Positions 55,694 through 64,000 of a stretch of 64,000 nt of DNA are shown piece by piece; the first letter of the stretch is position 1, and the number at the start of each line of letters is the position of its first letter. Source of the DNA: Collybia mongolica. Taxonomy: Eukaryota; Basidiomycota; Agaricomycetes; Agaricales; Clitocybaceae. Under the pieces are notes generated by a model, which saw nothing but the letters and a program-made list of their open reading frames with translations, ran no database searches and was not told the origin of the DNA. The stretch is taken from positions 4,092,001 to 4,156,000 of the forward strand of contig JAAXNY010000004.1 in assembly GCA_013420905.1 (NCBI GenBank). The letters run 5' to 3'. The position numbers were made by a program, and so were the translations under genes.

Positions 55694-57641
55694 ATGGTCA
55701 AGAGGGCGAAGTCTCCAGAAGCTGCTGAAGACGAGAAATACTTCACAGTATGGCAGCCTTATCCGCTGAACGCGAACTGGGAACTGGAGAACGACTGTAT
55801 CGAATTCTGTCGTTGGATCGCGTGCTGTATCGGCACCGAATCACTCCACGGGCTGCACTACAAACCCAAGGTACGTATGTACATGTCGTATAGCTGTTTT
55901 CACGTTAAGCGTTTCGGACAGGCGCGGGGCATGGTGCTGCTTGAAATCGATAAGAAGTTTCCGCACAACGGGATCCTACTGGGCGAGCATCGTTGGTCTG
56001 AATTTCTGCAGAAACCAACCCCCGAGGAGGATGGGAGAGTTAGCCAGATTTTTCATTCGCTCTATAGCACTGGCCGTGAAGCACAGAAAGATGGTGTGTA
56101 GCATCGCCTGTCGCGTTCTGATTTCCAAGGCTGATGTATGCTCAGGCTGGAAGCGAATCCACGTGGAGGCAGCGTGGTTCAAGAACTGGACTAATACGTA
56201 GGTGGCACTAGCGAGATTACTGTTACTCGAATAATGGGTTACCTTTTGTAGGATTATCAAGAACCCGTACCCTGACACATACTGGTGCCCCGTCCCACCT
56301 GAGGACATGACGAACAAACCCCTCTGTCGTCATCTACCCAAAAGCGTCAAACCTCCTCCACCCCAGGTGCCTCCGCCTGGTACGTCTGCCGCTGATCATT
56401 TAATACAGCCAAGCTTATTTGTCATGAGATAGTCGTTGGTTCAGCAGGGTGGATTGAGAAGAAGATGGGACCCGATCCGAACAACCCCCAAGCTCAGAAG
56501 AACGCATGGACGAAGGGAAGACCAGCCATTCGAAATGCGGCCAAGTCTGCACCGGCTCCTCGGGCCCCAGCTATCTCATCTACAAGCACTTGTGTGTGAC
56601 TCGCGTTCCCTGAACGATTTCTCACCTAATTAAGATGTTGTAGGGAATAAACCTATCTCTACACCTGACAATGGGTCTGCGACCTACCCCAAGGCTCAAG
56701 GAAGCGTCTGGGGGAAAAGCCCAGCTCACCGAGGACCGAATGGGTCCGCACCGATTACCTCGCCCATCTCTCCCATAAGCCCTGTTTCCTCCACCACCTC
56801 AGCAACCACCCCCGCCTTTCCGCCCGGCTTGGCCCCCAAAGGCTCGTCATTTGCCCCTCCTGGCCTCGTGCGCAAGGCCGACTCCGGCACCACGTTGAGC
56901 TCTGGCTCTGGCGCCGAGCCGTATCCCGCGCAGGCCATTGAGGATCTGTTCGAGGAGAACGTCTCGATTTCATTATCGCCGAGCCAGGATCATGAGTTCT
57001 ATGGGCTGGATAACGAGGACTCGCCAGACCCGAACGCGGTAGTGGTACACCCTTGGGAGCAGCGAGTCGTTCCTGAGGCAAACTTGTGGGACAACGTTGA
57101 GACGTCGGAGGGAAACTTGTGGGGCGAGGAGGAGACGAAGAAACCCGCTGCGGACGTTATACTGTGTCCCGTGCATGGCATCATCTGCAAAAAGGGTATT
57201 TGTAGGGAGATGTCGAAAATCTTGAGAGAACAGGAAAGGGCCAAAGCGGATTTGAACAAAGGAAAGACGAACGGGAAACGTATGTTGATGGAACTGTTTT
57301 CTCTCTTTCTTTTATTGACGAGATACCTTTTGCTAGGCAATGGTCGGGGCGGTGGTGGATGGCGACAGAACCCAAGCGGACCGGAGGGCACTGAGGATGG
57401 TGCCAGCAGCAACGGAGACAGGTTCTCCCAGGTCGGCGGTCGTAATAAAGGAGGGCGTAAGGGTGGTCCGGGAAGGGGACGACAGAACCGAGACAATAAC
57501 AGTCCTGCCGCCAAAGGCCCCGAGAACAGTGCTGGTGGTGCCACTCGCAAGAGGGGCGATAGTACCAATAGCAGGGCCGAAAGTGTCGCTGCTTCTAATG
57601 TAGCGGGTTGGGACACGGCCTCGGTTGGGCCTTGGGGTTAG
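55694..57641 (+). CDS. Conserved hypothetical protein, Gly/Arg-rich C-terminus
   Basis: Seven exons (55694-55870, 55922-56093, 56146-56197, 56252-56379, 56433-56591, 56644-57279, 57337-57641) sum to 543 codons. The N-terminal ~160 residues form a folded, Trp-rich domain (FTVWQPYPLNANWELENDC, HVEAAWFKNWTNTIIKNPYP). A long Pro/Ser/Ala linker follows, then a short Cys-containing motif (CPVHGIICKKGICREMSK) in a charged segment, and a final Gly/Arg-rich RGG-like tail (GGRNKGGRKGGPGRGRQ). The tail suggests RNA binding, but this is inference; I cannot name the family. All introns are GT-AG. Confidence 0.78.
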
Positions 57642-57891
57642 GGATTGATCGGTTCTCTGCCGGTACGTACGTTCGTTTCTTGCATGTATCTTCGTTGCGT
57701 CGCTCGTCCCTCGAGATTTCATTTCTCGCTCTTTGTATACCTGTAGCAACATCCCCAGTCCTATGTAGTACCAACTCCACATCCCGTATATTGTCTGTAT
57801 GTTTTAGATCCTATACTGAAGATCCTTGATTACCTACTACACACGTATATTTGTAGGTTCGTGAAATTGAATATAAATACATTATACCTTG

Positions 57892-59844
57892 TCAATGCCT
57901 GGTTTGGATCTTCCCTTCACCGCCATCAAGCTTGAATCTCTTCACACCATCCTCCTCGGCCCATGGCACCTCGTCCTCCCAATGGGTGATCACAACCACG
58001 CCCTGATCATTGCCCACGCCACCCTCTCGCAAATACCTCCGCGCAGCTCCAACCATCCCCTGATCCATCCCACTCCACACCTCGTCCAGCAGCACCAGCG
58101 GCGGCCGCCCCACCAGTGCACGCATCAGCAACACCATTCTCTGCTCCCCAACGGACAGATCCACAAACGCGCGCCTCGCAAACGCCTCAGTGCTCTCTCC
58201 ACCGCCCGCGTCCGGGCGCCACGCCTGCGGCCCCAGCGCTTCGAGCACCTCCTCGCACCGCCGGACGCGCCACCGGACACCCGCCTCATCGAGGGGCACC
58301 ATCACGCCGACGCCGACACCACGCGCTCCAAGCGGGACGAACCCGCCGTCGAAGCCCGTGCCCACCGCCTCCCAGACGGTCATCCCTGCGCGGCGGGGGA
58401 AGGCGTCGAAGAGCTCGGGGGAGACGAGGCCGACAAGGGAGTGGAGGTGTGGCGTGGGTATGCGCCGGCGCGGGAGGCCGTGGAGGTGGAGGTGCGACTG
58501 GGTGTAGGACTGCGGGTGGTCGCCTGTGAGGAGGGCGAGGAGTGTGGTCTTCCCGGATCCTGGGGGATTCGCGTTGGTCAGGGCGTGAGGGCAGGGAGGA
58601 TGGAAGGAGGACGTACCGTTGGTTCCTTGGAGGTGCCATCTCTCGCCCTGACGAATTTCCCAATTTATGTTGTTCAGAACCTGGAGGGCTCGTTTGAGGA
58701 AAGGTGGAGTAGTGGGTGGGAAACTGATGACGTACCGTACGATTGCCGTATTTCACCCCGACTCCTTTCATTTCTACAACCAGGTTTCCAACAGGGGTTG
58801 GTGTGATCTTCGGTGCTGCTGCCCGGGTTTTGTTGAAATGTTCGGTCGCGGCAAGGACTTCCTCTTTGGGTCCTGTTATAACCTCTCCATCCTTGACGAA
58901 CGCTACATGAGTGATCCATTCTGGAACAGGATCCTGTGTTCGCAAGCCGAGAATGACGCGTGGGGAACGGGCTGAATGTAGGGAACGGAGAATTTTCAGG
59001 AGTGTGGGTCGGTTCTGGAGATCCAGACCAGCTAATAACCAAATTAGGACAGCCAGAAGGAAGGGTCGTCAGGACTTACTGAGCGGTTCGTCGAGAAGTA
59101 AGAGCTCGGGTCTGGATAAAATGGCTTTTATAACGCGTGCACGACGCGTCTGCCCGTTACTTAGAGCTATTAGTGGAAGGTCGAGCAAAGCTGCAAGACC
59201 CATCTTATCAACCAGGTGGTTGAATATTTGCATCTCCTGCTCCGAGAGCCGGGGAGGTGGCGGATTTTCAGGCGTGTTGGTGTTGAGTCCAAACTCCGGA
59301 GGTTGGGACTCAGGAAACATGCTTTGGCGGAGGGTAAGGCGATCTTCTTCACGCACAGCTCCATAGCGCGCCGTATAGTCGTAGAACGCCCCACCAGCTG
59401 CACGACGACGGTTTCCGAAAGAAACGATTGAGATGCATTCGAGTGGATCTCGTGGGGATCCCGAGGATGGTGAAGTAAGGAATGGGAAAAGGCCACCTGG
59501 GGGAGGTGGGGCTGGGGATATTCGAAGGTGGCCGAGAAGCACCTGCCCCATACTTCAACGAAATCACGCAGGAGATAGGTGTGATTACTGACCTGTAACA
59601 GTGACGTTTTTTCGCCAGAGCCAGAACCAACGACTGCCCATGCCTCGCCCTCTTTCACCATCCATTCTACATCTCGAAATACCGGCCTGGAAAAGTTGGG
59701 GTCGCCGAAGCGGTAGATGTCAGCCTTTGGGATGTAGACGACCGTGTTTTGGAGATCGTCTCTGCTGAGGGATGAGAAACGACGTCTAGATCCAAGGATG
59801 GTTCCTTGATGCCCAAGGCTTTTGTAGGAGACCCGGAAAATCAT
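57892..59844 (-). CDS. Soluble tandem-ATPase ABC protein (yeast YDR061W-like), possibly mitochondrial
   Basis: Exons 59593-59844, 59080-59542, 58736-59031, 58617-58680 and 57892-58559 sum to 581 codons. There are two nucleotide-binding domains and no TM segments. The first has GSGSGEKTSLL as Walker A (Glu where the last Gly is normal), signature LSNGQ and Walker B LLLLDEP. The second has GTNGSGKTTLL, signature LSVGEQ, Walker B LVLLDEVWSG and H-loop VVVITHWEDE. The N-terminal ~28 residues are Arg/Ser-rich with no acidic residue (MIFRVSYKSLGHQG...RRRFSSLS), as in a mitochondrial presequence. The architecture matches the poorly studied YDR061W group related to bacterial ModF/PhrA. It converges on the gene ending at 57641. 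Confidence 0.85.
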
Positions 59845-60991
59845 TCCAGTATGATAGAGCGCGGCAGTTGACTGTACATTCACGAGTCGATATATTCGCC
59901 AAATGGCCTGGGGTCGTGGGTCAGGGAGTCGGGTTTGCACCTAGAATGACCCATTTTCTTTGGCAACGCACTTGTTCACGATCCAGGTGCTTCAACCCTT
60001 TTTCCAACGCCTGTATTGACTGAGCCCTTTGAAGTTGTAAAGTCAGTAATTTATCAAGTTCGTCGGGTTTCGGATATATCCGGAGTCATTCCAACTTTGT
60101 TGAAAGCTTTCTGTTCATGACCTTATCATGTTCTGGTTGTGCACGGTATAATAAGGTCGTCCGTGAGCCTAACGCATTCGAAGCAATGTCCAACAAATCC
60201 TACGCCTTGGGCGCTTGCCTTCGGTGCTTCGACCTCCAAAATAATGCCAGATTAATAGATACGCCTAGGATCTCAGCTCAATATATAGCATTTATTCCTC
60301 CATGGAGACACACGATTGTTCACTTCCTTACGCCGGAATGGTCTTTAATCCACCGCCTCACAATGTTTGCCTGTGGGCAAGCGCTGGCCTCTACCCCATC
60401 ACCACGCGCGTCGTACATCCGTTGACAACACTCATAGAGGCTCCGTAAGACCTTATCGCATTTCTCTGGCTTATAGGTGTTCTTGTTGAGGCATGCTTGA
60501 AGATCACAAGCTATTTGGGGGGCAAAGGGTCAATTTGAGCGCGCTTCCTGAACCCTAGATGGCCCACCTTCAGTTTGACATGTGTCTGGCTTTCCAAACT
60601 GGTGGTAAGCATCAACTAGTTTCATGTTTTTAGCGCTAGCCTACCTCTGACATTGCATAGGTTCCAATACTTCAGAAATAGATGCTCGGTGGCTCCGGGC
60701 AAGCCAGCGCCGCTGACGTCATCTTTTCTTTTTACTCCAACGAAGCGGCACACCCGAATATTTTGTCAATTTCCTCTCGTTTCCACCCACTTCCACGGTT
60801 ACATGTCCAGGAGTCCCCCGCTCTCTTTGGCCTATCAAAACCCTTGGGAAATACCCAGATCCATGATCCAGGGAGTAACAGTTATTTGCACGTGACTGAC
60901 TGCGCGTTAAGTTTCCAACAAGCTGTGCTGGGCAACACGGCCACAACTGACCGGTACGGCCACCCAGCCTTAGGTTCAATTACATATAAAA
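59845..60991. other. Intergenic / possible 5' exons of the TM protein gene
   Basis: Divergent promoter region. Open frames at 60117-60425 and 60682-61020 lack family features. The extracellular part of the next gene may be encoded here in exons I could not define. Confidence 0.35.
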
Positions 60992-61040
60992 ATGGCCGTT
61001 GGTGTTCCAGTTACCCATAATCACAGACTACCCCAAACTC

Positions 61041-62207
61041 ATGGCCCCCATGCTGCAGATCACCTCGGACAGTCTGTTAAAACGGTCAGTCCCAGGTTCC
61101 AGCGATTCACGGATTATCACAATCGTTTGCGCGGTCGTTGGAGGGGTACTTCTTCTACTCATACTGTGTGCCATTTTCATGACCATTGCACGCCGCCGAC
61201 ACCTCAGAAGGCGGGCGGAGGTTGCTAATGCCGATGGCAACGAAAATGGAATTGCCAACAGCCGTTTTGGCCACAAGGCCACACCGTCCAACTCTTCTGT
61301 TCCTTTGCTCAAGGAAGAGCTATTTTGGAAGTCAGACGAAAGCGCAGATGACAATCATCTCCGCTCATCTTACGACCAAAGCCACGAGCATTCTTTGAAA
61401 GAAATACAGTTCCGTGACCAGGAGCCTAACACATTCGCTTTAGACTCCACCCCCTTCATGTCAGAATCCCTTACACCGACAGTTTACACGCGAAGCAGTC
61501 TACCCCGACTTACGATCCCCGAACGCGCGTCGCTTTTAAGTACGAGCGAAAATGCGTATTTCACCCCGCGTGCTTCTATTGAGCTTAGTATTCCAGCAAG
61601 CCCTACTTCTACGTCTTCGGACGATTCGGTATCACTGTATTCTCAACCGTCCGCTTCAGCACACACACCTCGCACATCTAGCTTCCCCGTCCTCCCCATG
61701 GCTCCTCTCCAGCGGCTTCCGACACGCCTAATCGTAGCATCTACAGAGGACAGGGAAGCTTCCCCGAAACGATCGGATACGACATTAGTGGCAAGGATGT
61801 TGAAGAAACGCGCAGACCGTAATCCCAACAATCCTACCCGCTCCGGTAGCCAGGTCTCTCACATCGAGAGGGCAGGTTCTATCAGGCCTGCGGAGTCGTT
61901 GATTAACTCGTCGGGCTCATATCGCCGTCGCTTGGCTGACAAGTCCCGGAAAATGACTACTAACTCTATAGAGTCACTTACGGAGGTGTTGGTTTCAGCC
62001 GAGCCTCCGATCGCTCCAGTTACACCCACGCTCCCCGCTCCGCAGTGGCAGATCCCGATCCTACCTGCCCAACCCCCTCCAAGTTTACGGGCGACCAACC
62101 AACTCGAACGATTATCCCCTCCACACGACCCTATCGCGTTGATTCCTATACTACCTCACGACAGTGCGACCAGCGGCGTGTTAGGGACACCCCTTCCATC
62201 ATCATGA
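61041..62207 (+). CDS. Single-TM protein with long Ser/Pro-rich cytoplasmic tail
   Basis: The frame is open from 60999; the first ATG in frame is at 61041 (MAPMLQITSDSLLKRS). A single TM helix follows at about residues 20-42 (ITIVCAVVGGVLLLLILCAI), then a stop-transfer cluster ARRRHLRRR and a ~330-residue tail rich in Ser, Pro and Thr (RLTIPERASLL, FTPRASIELSIPASPTSTSS). The outer part is very short, so an upstream exon with a signal peptide and ectodomain is likely but not identified. The layout resembles many agaricomycete surface proteins with an ectodomain, TM helix and disordered tail. No function is known. Confidence 0.6.
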   Translation: MAPMLQITSDSLLKRSVPGSSDSRIITIVCAVVGGVLLLLILCAIFMTIARRRHLRRRAEVANADGNENGIANSRFGHKATPSNSSVPLLKEELFWKSDESADDNHLRSSYDQSHEHSLKEIQFRDQEPNTFALDSTPFMSESLTPTVYTRSSLPRLTIPERASLLSTSENAYFTPRASIELSIPASPTSTSSDDSVSLYSQPSASAHTPRTSSFPVLPMAPLQRLPTRLIVASTEDREASPKRSDTTLVARMLKKRADRNPNNPTRSGSQVSHIERAGSIRPAESLINSSGSYRRRLADKSRKMTTNSIESLTEVLVSAEPPIAPVTPTLPAPQWQIPILPAQPPPSLRATNQLERLSPPHDPIALIPILPHDSATSGVLGTPLPSS

Positions 62208-62648
62208 CCTCCCCAGCTGGAGTGGAAATTTGTCTGAAGAACCTTCAATTCAGGCCCACGGCCGACGAGAATTAAAGTGTACCAGTAATTCCCAATATTC
62301 CAAGTGTTGGAACTCTGCGAGACCCCACGAAATTATACCCATCTGACCTTCTTTCGAACAGTACAATATACCCTACGGTCACAGACTATATAGCCAAGGA
62401 CGAATATCCTGGACACTTAACTGCTCAAATTGTAAATTCACCACTGTAATGTACATATGGTCCTAGCTATAAGGGCGTAAGAAGTAACGACTTGACTCCC
62501 GAAGTTAATTTGTAAAGCCGCGAGCGGCGAGCAGGAAATCTTTCGATGGCATCAATCTGCACTGATGGTCGGAGATCGAAACTAAACTTGGAAGTGGACC
62601 ACCACCACACCACGCGGCTTGTTCTTCTAAAAGCTGCGGTTCTGCAAT
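62208..62648. other. Intergenic
   Basis: No gene seen; 3' flank of the TM gene and promoter of the next. Confidence 0.4.
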
Positions 62649-64000
62649 GGGGAAGAAGAACAAAGGTTTCAAGGAGAAAGTAAGTTGCGTGAATCAACGT
62701 GGTCGGTATCACAACCGGTCTAACGCCTCCCACTCCCACTTTTAGCTCTATTCAATCCCGCGTTGCAAGATCCTGGTGATCCTGAACCCTTGGGGAAGCC
62801 ATGGCCATCCCACTTTCGCAAACAATATTGGGGGCTGGTTCGAGAGGATGCTACAAGATGAATACCCCGGGAAATGTATTAATATGATCTTTACTCGCCC
62901 CAGTGTAAGTCTTGTTATTGACAACTTACGATTTCCGAATTTTTAGAACGTCATGACCAGGATACCGTAACCCTCGTAGAAATTCCTGAAGATGTTGAAG
63001 TCGCCCCATTACTAGGAGCACATCATCACTGTAATTTTTTGATTCCGCCGTATAACGCGTCCAGCGCGATATCGTACATTTATGAGTACAATTATATCAA
63101 GAAAGGACCCCCAGAGCGCCAGAGTAAGTCATATAATTCACTAACCCGCGTTATATCTCGCTTGCACACACTTTTCAATCGCTGTATAGGCTGTTGGAAG
63201 CCTGGCTTTCCTTCATACCAGTCTCTTCGGAGCGACTTTGCTGTAAAGTTCCCTTACCCTATTCCGAGCCCAGCGCCCAATCCTCCTGATTCACTTGGTA
63301 ACCTCGCCCAACCCCTCCCTCCACACCTTATAAGACGGCCCGATGAACCTGCGCCCATTTTTGATCACCTCTCTTGCACCATTCCAGCCACCAGTATCTC
63401 CACCCCAAGCTCCCACCTATCAAAGTCAATTCCTTCCCCAGAACATATAAAAAAACTTGAGTTTCAGAGTGCAGTAAGTGTTTTTTACACTTGGCATTTA
63501 TTTGCGTTGACTAGTAAAATTTGTCCTACATTCAAGTTGTACACACCTCCAACAGATTTGTCCAAAGTACACGATTACAAACAAGAGCCGGTTAAACCTG
63601 AAATTAAGCAGGAGAGGCGCGCCATTATTGGGAAGAGTGATCCCTATGAAGATGGTTGATTTTATGCTTCAAAAAACGATTTACATTCTAATCCAACCAA
63701 AATACAGAGGAAGCCGCGACTAGTCTCCTTCGGGCCAGAGACGATATACATTCAAAACCAGTTAAAAATGAACCGTCCGGTAACGAATCCATACTCGTAT
63801 CTAATCTCTAATACTAAAACAGTTACCTAGTGGATCATGCAGAAGAGTTTCTTCATTCTATTATCGGCGTCAAAAAGGAGGAGCCTTTCCCTCACTATGT
63901 CCCGCCGTCGCCGCCTACACCCATGACCCACAGAAAACCTAGTTTGAAACATGGTCAGTACATGCTGACTCGGTTTTACTAAATTCTGATCACTGAACTA
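62649..64000 (+). CDS. Hypothetical protein, incomplete at the window edge
   Basis: A start MGKKNKGFKEK is followed by GTAAGT and several further exon-like stretches, for example a block holding DTVTLVEIPEDVEVAPLLGA and YEYNYIKKGPPERQ (to about 63122) and one holding PGFPSYQSLRSDFAVKFPYP and RRPDEPAPIFDHLSCTIP. The exon at 62746-62904 is open in the frame used by the start, while a second frame (NPALQDPGDPEPLGKPW) looks more protein-like, so the frame there is unsettled. The 3' part continues with short Lys/Glu-rich exons (YKQEPVKPEIKQERR) past the end of the window. No family is recognised. Confidence 0.4.

Noticed and set aside
57889..58806. 305-codon plus-strand open frame
   Set aside because: It is the antisense shadow of the second ATPase domain of the ABC protein, which has clear Walker and signature motifs on the minus strand.
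60117..60425. 102-codon frame with paired Cys residues (CSGC...CLRC)
   Set aside because: Spacing resembles a zinc finger by chance; there is no further domain, no splice context and low protein-like character.

Overview
The window reads as nuclear DNA of a basidiomycete, most likely an agaricomycete mushroom-forming fungus. Protein genes are split by many short GT-AG introns (about 45-65 nt). The gene families (SAGA Spt7, Cdh1, DUF6533/DUF6534 membrane proteins, F-box/LRR-type proteins, Tnp2 and hAT transposases) fit that group, and two nuclear tRNA-Ala genes carry a 10-nt anticodon intron. Exon models were built by hand from splice signals and reading frame. Where I give a codon total, the exon lengths sum to a multiple of three.

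Layout: 0.2-3.2 kb holds a vacuolar membrane M28 protease (+). 3.4-14.0 kb is a nested transposon block: a decayed Tnp2-type transposon with ~950-bp inverted end copies enclosing one hAT element inside another, plus a solo LTR. 15.0-18.1 kb is the SAGA subunit SPT7 (-). 19.1-20.9 kb is a tandem pair of decaying single-TM protein genes. 21.8-23.1 kb is a penta-EF-hand calcium sensor (+). 23.3-33.9 kb is a three-unit tandem array of a DUF6533 seven-TM-type gene; one unit has lost the gene and one junction carries a 1.65-kb inverted-repeat element. 34.2-35.6 kb is a hypothetical protein. 35.9-36.9 kb is a small nucleoporin-like protein with three internal repeats (-). 37.0 and 40.2 kb hold two inverted tRNA-Ala(AGC) genes flanking the APC/C activator CDH1 (38.0-39.9 kb, -). 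40.4 kb is an F-box-family fragment.

41.3-44.3 kb is a second M28 vacuolar protease (-), a paralogue of the first. 46.5-48.5 kb is a DUF6534 membrane protein (+). 49.0-49.4 kb is a MITE. 50.6-52.0 and 52.5-54.1 kb are two F-box proteins with a U6 snRNA gene (-) between them. 55.7-57.6 kb is a conserved hypothetical (+). 57.9-59.8 kb is a tandem-ATPase soluble ABC protein (-). 61.0-62.2 kb is a single-TM protein with a long Ser/Pro tail. 62.6 kb to the window end is an incomplete gene.

The housekeeping genes (SPT7, CDH1, PEF, ABC protein, U6, tRNAs) are not functionally linked; this is an ordinary chromosome segment with two accessory blocks. I found no convincing new defence or metabolic system. 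The most interesting signals are: introns at the same site in every repeat of the nucleoporin-like gene; the DUF6533 array, whose paralogous copies give an 'empty site' for the inserted element; the solo LTR that interrupts a transposase whose reading frame rejoins when it is removed; and a probable GC-AG intron.
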